The position numbers were made by a program, and so were the translations under genes. A stretch of 64,000 nucleotides of DNA, from the NCBI GenBank assembly GCA_964402715.1, contig CAYODJ010000007.1, forward strand, positions 17,364 to 81,363, in the 5' to 3' direction. A model generated the notes under the pieces. That model made no database searches, had not been told where the DNA came from, and saw only the letters and a program-made list of their open reading frames with translations. Shown here piece after piece: positions 1 through 8,608 of this stretch. This stretch comes from CALXOD01 sp964402715 (GTDB taxonomy: Bacteria > Verrucomicrobiota > Lentisphaeria > Victivallales > Victivallaceae). Every line of letters begins with the position of its first letter. Position 1 is the first letter of the stretch.

Positions 1-21
1 AACTGAATTAAGGAGACGACC

Positions 22-726
22 ATGTTCAAATCACCGAGAACCGCCCTGCTGATTCCGGGAGTCCTCTGCATCGGAATCACTCTGTTCGCCGGAACGCTTC
101 TCGTGCGGCCGGAACTGAGGAACACGGCCTACTGGTACACGGCAGGTGCGCTGATGGCGGCCGAAGCCATGGTTTTTCTTGCGTTCATGGATGTCGGCGG
201 CGGCCACCGCGACCGCGCCATGCCGTTCCGCATAGGGAACGTGCTGGTCGCCGTGCTGTACCTCGTTTTCACTTTCGTGATGATCATCCCGTACGCGGCC
301 GAAGCTTCGACGAACGCAATCTGCCTGCTGCAGCTCGCCGGTCTCTTCACGGCGCTGACGCTGCATGTTCTCTTTCTGCTGGCTCACCGTGCGGTGTCAG
401 ATCAGGCACGGAGGGCTGCTGCGGAACGGGCGGATGTCGTGAACTTCAAAGTGGAGATCGAATCATTCAAGACGGAGCACGAGAATCTGCTACTTAAGAC
501 ACCGGAGCTTCGGGAGGAGATGCGTGAGCTTTCCGAGGCGGTGCGTTTCGCGTCCGAAAGCATCCCCGGTTCCGAAACGGCCGATTCGCGGATACACGAC
601 GCGATCGGAAGACTGAAGAAATGTGCGCAAACCGATGATGCCGACATGAGGGTGCTCTCCGTCATCATTCAGGAACTCCTGGTTCTTTTCCGGAAACGAC
701 AGATTCTGATTCGTGGGCTCCGATAG
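22..726 (+). CDS. Four-helix membrane protein with C-terminal coiled coil, unknown function
   Basis: This is a 234-residue protein with four hydrophobic segments, at about residues 8-29, 38-57, 74-95 and 101-121, followed by a charged Glu/Lys/Arg-rich tail (about 125-190) that looks like a coiled coil. The start at 22 is preceded by a good ribosome binding site, AAGGAG, at 10-15. I recognise no family. The layout, a membrane bundle carrying a cytoplasmic coiled coil, suggests a scaffold or sensor, but that is inference. It lies upstream of a group of zinc-ribbon/TM2 proteins in the same direction, separated by about 50 bases, so they may be co-transcribed. Confidence 0.75.
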   Translation: MFKSPRTALLIPGVLCIGITLFAGTLLVRPELRNTAYWYTAGALMAAEAMVFLAFMDVGGGHRDRAMPFRIGNVLVAVLYLVFTFVMIIPYAAEASTNAICLLQLAGLFTALTLHVLFLLAHRAVSDQARRAAAERADVVNFKVEIESFKTEHENLLLKTPELREEMRELSEAVRFASESIPGSETADSRIHDAIGRLKKCAQTDDADMRVLSVIIQELLVLFRKRQILIRGLR

Positions 727-776
727 GAACATCGTCCCGATTTCATCAGCAAATCAAAAGAGGAGAAAAAGAGAAA

Positions 777-1121
777 ATGAATTGTCCCTATTGTGACAAT
801 CCACTGCCGCTTCAGGCGGCCCAGTGCCCCAGCTGCGGCGCAACGGTTCCGCAGACGGCGGGTCAGGCGGGTGCATCTTCGCCGGTGACGCGGCAGAAGT
901 CCCCGTGGCTGGCCTCGGTGCTCTCTCTGTTTCTATTCGCTGGATGCGGACAGATATACAACAGACAGGTCGGTAAGGGAATTCTCCTGATCATCCTCTG
1001 CATCATATGCTGGAGCGAAGATCTCGGTTTCATCCTACAGATCGTCGGCGGCATCGACGCCTACAGGATCGCCGCGAAGATCAACGGCGGGCGGCAGGTG
1101 GGCAAATGGGAGTGGTTCTAG
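777..1121 (+). CDS. Zinc-ribbon protein with TM2-like membrane domain
   Basis: This 114-residue protein starts with a zinc ribbon, CPYC near residue 3 and CPSC near residue 17, which probably holds one zinc ion. A polar linker leads to a TM2-like region (about residues 42-100) with two hydrophobic helices around the motif GCGQIYNRQVGKG. Proteins of this type are common and mostly uncharacterised. A purine-rich binding site (AGAGGAGAA) lies just upstream of the ATG. A decayed copy of its first 25 codons sits about 480 bases downstream and a second zinc-ribbon/TM2 gene follows, so the region looks like a small tandem family. Function is unknown. Confidence 0.8.
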   Translation: MNCPYCDNPLPLQAAQCPSCGATVPQTAGQAGASSPVTRQKSPWLASVLSLFLFAGCGQIYNRQVGKGILLIILCIICWSEDLGFILQIVGGIDAYRIAAKINGGRQVGKWEWF

Positions 1122-1251
1122 CTCCCTGCGTCCGGGAATAAATGCGCCGGATGAGTCAGCGGGATTATCGGTGCCGGAAACTGGAGCTGATGATCGGGAA
1201 TAACCTGACAGAAAGTACTTCAATGACTAAAGTCAAGGGGATATGAAAAAA

Positions 1252-1344
1252 AGGTAGTGCCCCTATTGCAACAATCCACTGCCGCTTCAGGCGATCAAGT
1301 TCCCCAGCTGCGGCGGTGCTATAGGAGTTGCTGTATCGGCTTGA
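1252..1344 (+). pseudogene. Relic of a zinc-ribbon gene start, duplicated from the gene at 777
   Basis: The stretch at about 1252-1316 matches bases 777-841 over some 62 positions with only a handful of differences. Read in the corresponding frame it gives arginine, stop (TAG at 1255), then CPYCNNPLPLQAIKFPSCGG, mirroring CPYCDNPLPLQAAQCPSCG of the intact gene. The start codon has become AGG, one zinc-ligand cysteine is now phenylalanine, and a TGA follows at 1342. It cannot be translated as a zinc ribbon and is best explained as a partial duplication that has decayed. Confidence 0.8.
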
Positions 1345-1406
1345 CAGATGAGCTGCAGGTGTTATCCCTGAAGGGCGAAAACCAAACAATAAGGAGTGTT
1401 TTGGCG

Positions 1407-1844
1407 ATGTTATGTAAGAATTGCGGGAATCAATTGGCGGGGGATGTGCGTGTCTGCCCCAAATGCGGCGTTGAGATCGGGGGGGGGGGGGGGACGACCT
1501 CCTCCGCAGGAAAATCCCCGTCGCCGTCGACGGATGATTCGGGTTCGCTGGTGAGTCGGGTCACCGGTTTGCTAAAGCCGGCTGTCGTCCTGCCCCGGAC
1601 GGCCGAAATCGAGGCTCTCGCTGCGGGGCCGGCAAAGAGTCTGAAGGTTTATATATTGCTGGCGCTCTTCCTCGGGAATTTGGGAGCTCATAGTTTCTAT
1701 GCCGGATACCGTCGGAGAGCACTGACGGCGCTGATGTGTGCAATTCCTCCATGCTGCTGTCTGCTCACGATTTTCCCGGCAGTGGGGGCGATCCAGGATA
1801 TGATTCACACAAGATGCGATGCGGCCGGGCGTCCCATGATATGA
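1407..1844 (+). CDS. Zinc-ribbon TM2-domain protein with a poly-glycine linker
   Basis: This 145-residue protein starts with a zinc ribbon (CKNC and CPKC, residues 3-19), followed by a linker of five glycines plus a Ser/Thr/Pro-rich stretch. A C-terminal TM2 domain follows from about residue 85, with the signature LFLGNLGAHSFYAGYRRRA and two hydrophobic helices. I chose the ATG at 1407 because AAGGAG lies at 1391-1396 and the protein then begins exactly with the zinc ribbon. The frame stays open further upstream, but only through the relic at 1252. The glycines are encoded by 15 consecutive G, so slippage would shut the gene off. The stop is one base from the next gene, implying translational coupling. 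Confidence 0.8.
   Translation: MLCKNCGNQLAGDVRVCPKCGVEIGGGGGTTSSAGKSPSPSTDDSGSLVSRVTGLLKPAVVLPRTAEIEALAAGPAKSLKVYILLALFLGNLGAHSFYAGYRRRALTALMCAIPPCCCLLTIFPAVGAIQDMIHTRCDAAGRPMI
1479..1493 (+). repeat. Poly-G tract of 15 bases inside a coding region
   Basis: Fifteen G in a row lie between the zinc ribbon and the TM2 domain of the gene at 1407 and encode five glycines in frame. A gain or loss of one or two bases would shift the frame before the membrane domain. Long G tracts in reading frames are the classic structure of slipped-strand phase variation. The length is also one at which sequencing or assembly error is plausible. Confidence 0.9.
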
Positions 1845-1845
1845 G

Positions 1846-2223
1846 ATGAGGAGAGGCCTTAATTCTGCAACATGCGCGATCGTGGCCGTTCCGGCCATCG
1901 TCGCGCTTTATTTGCTGTACAGGGAGGGACCGCAGGGAGTGTGGTGGTTTCCGCCCTGCATTTTTCACCGCATAACTCACTGGTACTGTCCGGGGTGCGG
2001 CTCGACCCGTGCGGTGTACAGGCTGCTGCATGGCGATCTTCGCGGATGTCTTACTGCCAATGTGCTGCTGTTTCCCGGTGTTCTGCTGACCTTATGTCTG
2101 GCGACAAGAAGAAATGTCACATTGACCGGCAGGGAATATTTCGGCGTCATAGCGCTCTACTCGTTTTACTGGATTGTCCGGAATCTGCCGATTGAGCCTT
2201 TTACTTTTCTGATGCCGCGGTAA
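1846..2223 (+). CDS. DUF2752 family membrane protein
   Basis: This 125-residue protein has three hydrophobic segments and the DUF2752 signature: YCPGCGSTRAVYRLLHGDL around residues 48-66, followed by the N-x-L segment that begins the next helix. The family is uncharacterised, and its members often sit beside TM2-domain genes, as here. The ATG lies two bases after the stop of the TM2 gene, and GGAGAGG follows rather than precedes the start, so translation probably depends on coupling to the upstream gene. Family assignment is confident; function is unknown. Confidence 0.8.
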   Translation: MRRGLNSATCAIVAVPAIVALYLLYREGPQGVWWFPPCIFHRITHWYCPGCGSTRAVYRLLHGDLRGCLTANVLLFPGVLLTLCLATRRNVTLTGREYFGVIALYSFYWIVRNLPIEPFTFLMPR

Positions 2224-2803
2224 TCCTGGGTGCTGTTCCGAATCATACGCAGGGAAGTTGCGCCTGAACAATTCATCCGGCCGCAGGTGTTCGTCATAAG
2301 GTTCGGGACGACGGCGGATTCTCCATAACAAGATATTTTTTCACTGTCATCCCACAGGGTTGAAAAACAGCCTTTTTGCGCCACTACATTGAGCTTACTT
2401 CTCTGATTCTTGCAGAACACCATTTCCCGATTTTTTCTTTCATTGAGTTTGTTCAAGTCGGAGCAAATCCCGGCAGGAAGCCCGTTCCGGAGCTGTGCTT
2501 GCACCGACAGGATGGATGCTGTCCCGCAGCATCGCAGGAAGCTTCCGCCATGTAGATGGCGATGTGCTCATCCCATGGGACGGCTGTGAAGTGAAATAAT
2601 GCTCAATATCCATATCTTCGTCACAAGGAACTGCCGTCAGTTCGGACGGCATCAGGGTAAAACCGTCTGCGGCGCCGGATCCGCGGCGCCGCGCACATTC
2701 CCACCGCGACGGAGCGACGGGACGGCGGGGCGTTCCTCCGGAGGCTTCGCGCGGCAGCGCCGTCTCCCGGCCGGACGGATTTCATGATTTTCAGCGGGAA
2801 AAA
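2224..2803. other. Intergenic stretch without a supported gene
   Basis: About 580 bases between the DUF2752 gene and the tRNA-Val promoter. A minus-strand open frame of about 110 codons crosses 2166-2504 but overlaps the end of the DUF2752 gene, has no recognisable domain and no clear binding site. The base composition around 2330-2460 is visibly less GC-rich than the neighbouring genes, which would fit decayed or acquired DNA. I see no tRNA, repeat array or convincing terminator. Confidence 0.5.
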
Positions 2804-2832
2804 TTGCATTTATGCCGCCAAAGGACTATATT
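2804..2832 (+). promoter_or_regulatory. Promoter of tRNA-Val
   Basis: TTGCAT (2804-2809), a 17-base spacer and TATATT (2827-2832) make a good sigma-70-type promoter. It ends 20 bases before the first base of the tRNA gene. Confidence 0.65.
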
Positions 2833-2852
2833 CCGTGTCGGCGGTGCGTCGG

Positions 2853-2926
2853 GGGCGATTAGCTCAGTCGGCTAGAGCGTCACGTTTACACCGTGAATGT
2901 CGGCGGTTCGAGTCCGTCATCGCCCA
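2853..2926 (+). tRNA. tRNA-Val (anticodon TAC)
   Basis: The sequence folds into a full cloverleaf: acceptor GGGCGAT pairing with ATCGCCC, D-stem GCTC/GAGC, anticodon stem TCACG/CGTGA with loop TTTACAC (anticodon TAC, reading GUA), and T-stem GGCGG/CCGTC with loop TTCGAGT. The discriminator base is A at 2926. The CCA end is not encoded. Confidence 0.95.
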
Positions 2927-3301
2927 TGATCCCGGCCGCGGGCGCCGCAGACGATTTCCGGGAGCCCGTTCCGTCTCTCCCTCCGCCTCCCGGCATGCCG
3001 CTCTGAACCATGCCGTGATGCGGAACGGTGCGGCCGGAACGGGCGGCGTTTGCATTTTTCAAACGACACGGTATATTCTCCCGCCGGAGCGTCAATGTGG
3101 TTTTGACGGCAATCTTTAAACCGGCGGGACGCCGGATGCGGCGCGACAGGACTCGGTCGGATTCCGTCTCACGGGCTTCGGTTCCCCTGCGGCGGTTTCC
3201 GCGCGGGATCGGAGAGTTCCGGAGACGAGTGGAATGCTCCGCCGGTGGTCGGAGAGCGCCGGGTCGGTCGTCCCGCTAAGACAAAAAGGAAGGGTTTCAT
3301 C

Positions 3302-4003
<702 letters not shown>

Positions 4004-4028
4004 TTCGGTTTTTTCAACGCAGCCTCGA

Positions 4029-4062
4029 AATCCGGATCTGTGAAAACGGATCCGGATTTTTT
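4029..4062 (+). terminator. Rho-independent terminator after aqpZ
   Basis: AATCCGGATC (4029-4038) pairs perfectly with GATCCGGATT (4049-4058) around a 10-base loop. The second arm runs into a T run ending at 4062. Confidence 0.85.
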
Positions 4063-4170
4063 CACGCCGTGAAACCGTTCTCCGCGCCGATTTCGTGAGT
4101 GGGGGCGGCGCCGTGCACGGACGGGGAGGGCTGATTCTCACGCCGGGCCGACCTGCGGTCCGCGCTCCGG

Positions 4171-5127
4171 CTAAAGATCTCTAAACAGATCGCCCTGCTC
4201 CGGCTCCGGAGTCCGCGCCGGCTCCGGTCCGGGGCTGTCGAACAGCGGCAGCTCGTCCTCGTCGGAGCCGCCGCATCGATGAAGATCTTTCAACTGGCGC
4301 AGGAGACCGTGAAGTTCCATGCGTCTGCAGATTTCAATGACTTTCTTCCAGTCCGGCGTCCGGCGTCCGCAGACGGCCGAGACCGGCGACAGGCGCGCCG
4401 GCAGATCCGTCCGCAGCCGGATCAGCCGCCGGTTGCGCGCCAGGACATCGGCGGATTTCAGCAGCTGCTCCCGCAGGCGGGGATTGGCGATTTTTTCCGG
4501 GTGCTCCAGGAGATCGTCGACCGAGCCCAGCCGCAGCCATTCCGCCGCGGTCTTCGCGCCGACCCCTTTCACTCCCGCTATGTTGTCGGACGCGTCCCCC
4601 AGCAGCGACAGGTAATCGACGATGGCCGACGGCGGGACGGAGAATTTCTTCATCACTCCGGCTTCGTCGCGGATTTCCCAGCCGGAGCCGTCCCTGCCCG
4701 GCAGCAGGATGGAGACGCGCCGATCAACAAGCTGGGACAGATCCTTGTCGGAGCTGACGATGCGCACCGGCTCGACCGCAGCCAGCGCCAGGGCGGCGAT
4801 CAGGTCGTCGGCTTCGTATTCCGGTTCCTCCAGAATCGGCCATCCGAAAGCCGCCGACAACTCTCTCAGCACGGGAATCTGCCGCTTCAGATCGTCCGGC
4901 ATATGCGGACGGTTGCCCTTGTACTCCGGGCACAGCTTCAGCCTGAATTGCACTTTGCCGCAGTCGAAGACCATCGCGCCCAGCGGGTCGCGGAAATCGT
5001 GATCCAGTTTCAGAAGCAGTTTGGTGAACGGCAGCAGCGCGTTGGTCGGCTCGCCTCTGGAATTGCTCAGGCTGCGCACCGCGTGGTAACTGCGGAAAAT
5101 CTGGGAATACGCGTCGATCAGGATCAT
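4171..5127 (-). CDS. Stand-alone 5'-3' exonuclease (flap/PolA exonuclease-domain type)
   Basis: This 318-residue protein matches the N-terminal 5'-3' exonuclease domain of DNA polymerase I but carries no polymerase domain. Expected metal-binding acidic residues are present: the N-terminal LIDAYSQIF, EADDLIAALA around residue 105, and SSDKDLSQLV around residue 130. The helix-hairpin-helix region reads GDASDNIAGVKGVGAKTA. It would remove RNA primers or flaps. The tail past residue 270 is Pro/Glu/Asp-rich and not conserved in type. It is the last gene of the minus-strand series from pyrR, about 200 bases after truA. Confidence 0.88.
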   Translation of the reverse strand: MILIDAYSQIFRSYHAVRSLSNSRGEPTNALLPFTKLLLKLDHDFRDPLGAMVFDCGKVQFRLKLCPEYKGNRPHMPDDLKRQIPVLRELSAAFGWPILEEPEYEADDLIAALALAAVEPVRIVSSDKDLSQLVDRRVSILLPGRDGSGWEIRDEAGVMKKFSVPPSAIVDYLSLLGDASDNIAGVKGVGAKTAAEWLRLGSVDDLLEHPEKIANPRLREQLLKSADVLARNRRLIRLRTDLPARLSPVSAVCGRRTPDWKKVIEICRRMELHGLLRQLKDLHRCGGSDEDELPLFDSPGPEPARTPEPEQGDLFRDL

Positions 5128-5327
5128 GGGAATCTCCTGTTTTCAGACGGACGGCCGCCTCGGTCCTTTCTTCTGTCCTCCGCCGGTCACCGGCACCGCG
5201 TCATGAAGCGTCCGTGACGGCACGGATCCGGAACGCCCGGTCATACCACAGCGCCGGCTTTTCCGCTTTGAATGCCGCCGCCGCGCCGTTCCCCGTCGTT
5301 CCGTCCGTTCCCCGGAAGCCCGGCGCG

Positions 5328-6152
5328 CTATCGGAAGAACGGCACATGTTCCAGCCGGAACCGGCGCATCTCCTCCCCGTCGTAAAACACCCTGTCCAGA
5401 AACAGTCCGTGAGGCGGCGCCGTGTCGGGCGCGGCGGCACGGTCCCCGGCGGCGAGGATCGCGTCGATCCCGTCCGGCGGAATCGCTCCGGCTCCCGCAG
5501 CCTCGATCGCGCCGACCATGCAGCGGATCATCTTGTACAGAAAGCCGTTTCCGACGAAAGTCATGCAGACATAGCTGCCGAAACAGTCCTGATCAATCCG
5601 GTATATCGTGCGGACCGCGTCCTCGATTCTGCCGCGCTCCACCACGAAACTGGAGAAATCGTGCGTTCCGACCAGACGCCGGGACGCCTCGTGCATCAGA
5701 TCCGGACGGATTGCGCGGCGCGGGCGCCAGCTGTACCTGGAGGAGAACGGGGAGTCGCCTCCGAGGTTCAGCACATAGGTGTACGCCTTCCCCAGCGCGT
5801 CATGGCGGGCGTGAAACGCCAGCGGCACCTCCCGGATCGAAACGACGCGCACGTCGGACGGCATCAGGCGGTTCAGCGCGGAGCGGACTTTCTCCATCGG
5901 TATGGCCGGCCGCTCCGGAGCCAGGAATGACGCCGCGAATCCCAGCGCGTGCACTCCGGCGTCCGTCCGGCTGCTGCCGATGACATGGATGCGGACGCCG
6001 CCGTACAGGCGGGACAATGTCCGCTGAAGCACATCCTGCACCGTCGGCCTGCGCGGCTGAATCTGCCAGCCGCCGTATCCGGAGCCGTCAAAGCAGATTT
6101 CCAGCAGAAACCGGTGCGCCGGAGGGTAGGTGGTCGATTCGATCGATGTCAT
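5328..6152 (-). CDS. truA: tRNA pseudouridine(38-40) synthase TruA
   Basis: This 274-residue enzyme isomerises uridines 38-40 in the anticodon arm of many tRNAs. The catalytic aspartate sits in SSRTDAGVHALGF around residue 61-73, and the N-terminal FDGSGYGGWQIQ motif is typical. Length fits the family (about 250-270). It lies on the minus strand about 160 bases after hemW. The annotated ATG at 6152 gives a nine-residue polar extension before the conserved region; no better start is obvious. Confidence in function is high. Confidence 0.95.
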   Translation of the reverse strand: MTSIESTTYPPAHRFLLEICFDGSGYGGWQIQPRRPTVQDVLQRTLSRLYGGVRIHVIGSSRTDAGVHALGFAASFLAPERPAIPMEKVRSALNRLMPSDVRVVSIREVPLAFHARHDALGKAYTYVLNLGGDSPFSSRYSWRPRRAIRPDLMHEASRRLVGTHDFSSFVVERGRIEDAVRTIYRIDQDCFGSYVCMTFVGNGFLYKMIRCMVGAIEAAGAGAIPPDGIDAILAAGDRAAAPDTAPPHGLFLDRVFYDGEEMRRFRLEHVPFFR

Positions 6153-6316
6153 AGCTTGTGTCCGGCCGGGATGAATCCTTCATGGGCGCGGCGGGGCGAC
6201 CCGTCCGGGATCCTCCCCCGCGGTGTCGCGGAAACAATCCCGCAGCGGGGGGAAGATACATCCGGAGCACGCTTCCGTCAAGCCGCGGACGCGGCCGCGC
6301 GGCGGGAAATTCAACG

Positions 6317-7429
6317 TCACAGCCACTCCGCCGCCAGATCGTCCCAGAAAGACAGGCCGCGTTCGGTCAGGCGCAGGCCGTCGCCGGTGTATTCCAGCGT
6401 TCCCGGAAACATCTCCTCTATGCGGCGGGCGTCGTCCAGCAGCAGGCTCCATTCCCCGGCGGTCGCCCCGGGCAGCGACAGGAACTCCCCGCGCCGCCAG
6501 CCGGCGACGGTGCGCAGGTTCATGACCCAGATCTCGCGGCGGCGCCTCTCCGGCGGCAGATAGTCGTCGGCCGGAGGCTCCCCCGCCAGCCACCGGGCGA
6601 GCGAGGCCGGCTCCTGATAACGGCGTTTGCCGTCGTAGGACGCGGCCGCCGGTCCGAATCCCAGCAGCCGGCCGCCGCGCCATACGCGCAGATTGTGGAG
6701 ACACTCGCCGCCCGGGCGGGCGTAATTGGAGATCTCATAACGCGGGACGCCCCGCGACGACAGCATCTCCCCCGCCATGTCCCACATGTCCGCCGCGAGG
6801 TCGTCGTCGATCAGCAGCCCGGGGTCTGACGCCAGGGCCGAGCCCTCCGCCCGCGTCAGCGCGTATAGCGAGACATGATCCGCTCCGCATTCCGTCACGC
6901 GGCGCAGTTCATCGGCCAGCCGCGTCAGGGTCTGCCCCGGGACGCCGTAGATGAGGTCGCAGTTGCAGTGAGGAAATCCCCGGTCGGCGATCCATTCCAG
7001 GGCGTCGGCTATCGCGCGGTCGGAGCATCTCCTGCCGAGACGCGACCGCAGCTCCGCGTCGAACGACTGCACTCCGAGACTGATTCTGGTCGCGGTTCCG
7101 GCGATGAGTCCGACTTTCGGCCGCGTCAGGGTTTCCGGATTCGCCTCCAGCGTGATTTCGGCGCCGCGCACCAGCGGCAGCCGGCCGGCCGAGACGGCGA
7201 ACAGCGACTCCAGATCCCGCTCGTCGAGCAGCGACGGCGTGCCGCCGCCGAAGTAGAGAGATTCCACGGGGGAATCTATCTCCGCTTCCTCGATGTCCCG
7301 CTTCAGATGCTCGAGATAGACTCCGACGAGCTCCGGATCGGCCGCCGGTTCGGAATAGAAGGCGCAGTAGCCGCATTTCTCCCGGCAGAAAGGCACATGG
7401 ATGTATACCTGCAGGGCGTCGCCGCTCAC
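6317..7429 (-). CDS. hemW: HemW-type radical SAM protein (HemN-like heme chaperone)
   Basis: This 370-residue cytoplasmic radical SAM protein has the cluster motif CREKCGYC inside YIHVPFCREKCGYCAFY near the N-terminus and the family motif YFGGGTPSLL. It has CxxxCxxC without the extra CxC cysteine of true HemN, so HemW, a heme-binding chaperone, is the better call than coproporphyrinogen dehydrogenase. I chose the GTG at 7429, which overlaps the stop of the upstream amidohydrolase by four bases (GTGA) and puts the protein right before its conserved start. The frame is open upstream but only as antisense-like sequence. Confidence 0.9.
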   Translation of the reverse strand: MSGDALQVYIHVPFCREKCGYCAFYSEPAADPELVGVYLEHLKRDIEEAEIDSPVESLYFGGGTPSLLDERDLESLFAVSAGRLPLVRGAEITLEANPETLTRPKVGLIAGTATRISLGVQSFDAELRSRLGRRCSDRAIADALEWIADRGFPHCNCDLIYGVPGQTLTRLADELRRVTECGADHVSLYALTRAEGSALASDPGLLIDDDLAADMWDMAGEMLSSRGVPRYEISNYARPGGECLHNLRVWRGGRLLGFGPAAASYDGKRRYQEPASLARWLAGEPPADDYLPPERRRREIWVMNLRTVAGWRRGEFLSLPGATAGEWSLLLDDARRIEEMFPGTLEYTGDGLRLTERGLSFWDDLAAEWL

Positions 7430-8595
7430 TGACGGCCCGCGGTTAGCGCCACGGCCACCAGAAAGCGGATTCCGTTCCCGAGCGCCGCGTCGTTGAAGTC
7501 GTAGCCGGGATTGTGCAGCCCGGGCCTGTCGCCCACGCCGAGGTGGGCGTATATGCCGGGGCAGCGCTCCAGGTAATAGGCGAAATCCTCCGCGGTCATG
7601 GACGGACGGTCCAGTCTGAGGAAGCATTCTCCGCCGAGAGCCTCCTCGGCGACGGCTTCCGCCAGCCGGAAGGACGCTTCGGAATTGACGGTGGGACGGT
7701 AGTTCTCGAGGTAGTCGATTTCACAGCGCGCCCCGGTCGCGGCGCAGATCCCGTCCATGACGCGCCGGATCGCCGGTTCGAAGCGCGACGCGGCCTCATG
7801 CGAGAGGGCGCGGCACGTGCCGCTTATCTCGGCGGAGTCCGGAATGATGTTGGAACTGTTTCCGGCGGCGAACCGGCATACGCTCAGCACGGCCGCCTCC
7901 TGGGGATCGAAATTGCGCGAGACGACGGTCTGGAGCGCGGTGACGGCCATGCATCCGGTCACCAGCGGATCGACGGTCTTCTCGGGCGTGCTGCCATGTC
8001 CTCCGCGCCCGGAGATCCGGATGGTGAAATGCGCCGCCGACGCCATGATCGGACCGACGCGGGTGGCTATCACGCCGACCGGAATCCCCGGCCATCCGTG
8101 AAGAGCCGCCACGAAGTCGGCTTTCGGATTCTCCAGAACCCCTTTTTCAACCAGCTCCCTGCCCATGGAGCGGACTTCCTCCCCGGGCTGAAAGATGACG
8201 CGGACGCGTCCGCGCACCTCCCGCCGCATCTCCGTCAGGATTCTGGCCGCGCCGACCAGCATGGCCATGTGTCCGTCGTGGCCGCAGGCGTGCATCATGC
8301 CGCAGCGCTCCGAACGGTAAGGCAGATCGCTCCGCTCCTCCAGCGGCAGGGCGTCCATGTCCGCGCGCAGCGCGACGCACCGTCCCGGTCCGGAGCCGAC
8401 GATGTCTCCGACCACGTCGGTGCCGAGCAGGGGCTCGCGCCAGGAGATCGGAAGGTCCCTCAGGGACTCCCGGATCAGCGCGGCGGTCTCCCGCTCCTGG
8501 CCGGCTATCTCCGGCGTCCGGTGCAGCCTGTGGCGCAGTCCGGCGATTTCAGGCAGAATCTCCTCGACTCGTTCACGGATTTCCTCGGCGTTCAT
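7426..8595 (-). CDS. M20-family amidohydrolase (N-acyl amino acid / hippurate hydrolase type)
   Basis: This 389-residue metal-dependent hydrolase of peptidase family M20D cleaves N-acyl groups from amino acids or related amides. Metal and catalytic motifs are visible: RADMDALPL, MHACGHDGHMAML around residue 105, IFQPGEE around 140, and the C-terminal HNPGYDFNDAAL. The dimerisation lid lies between about residues 185 and 300. AAAGGA precedes the ATG. It sits 13 bases after pyrC and overlaps hemW, so it is part of the pyrimidine operon, although no pathway link is obvious. The exact substrate cannot be read from sequence. Confidence 0.88.
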   Translation of the reverse strand: MNAEEIRERVEEILPEIAGLRHRLHRTPEIAGQERETAALIRESLRDLPISWREPLLGTDVVGDIVGSGPGRCVALRADMDALPLEERSDLPYRSERCGMMHACGHDGHMAMLVGAARILTEMRREVRGRVRVIFQPGEEVRSMGRELVEKGVLENPKADFVAALHGWPGIPVGVIATRVGPIMASAAHFTIRISGRGGHGSTPEKTVDPLVTGCMAVTALQTVVSRNFDPQEAAVLSVCRFAAGNSSNIIPDSAEISGTCRALSHEAASRFEPAIRRVMDGICAATGARCEIDYLENYRPTVNSEASFRLAEAVAEEALGGECFLRLDRPSMTAEDFAYYLERCPGIYAHLGVGDRPGLHNPGYDFNDAALGNGIRFLVAVALTAGRQ

Positions 8596-8608
8596 GTGAG
8601 ATCCTTTC

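Noticed and set aside
2166..2504. A 112-codon minus-strand frame between the DUF2752 gene and tRNA-Val
   Set aside because: It overlaps the DUF2752 coding end, shows no domain and has no binding site.
6317..7429. HemN (oxygen-independent coproporphyrinogen dehydrogenase)
   Set aside because: The extra cysteine of the CxxxCxxCxC motif is absent, so HemW is the better assignment.
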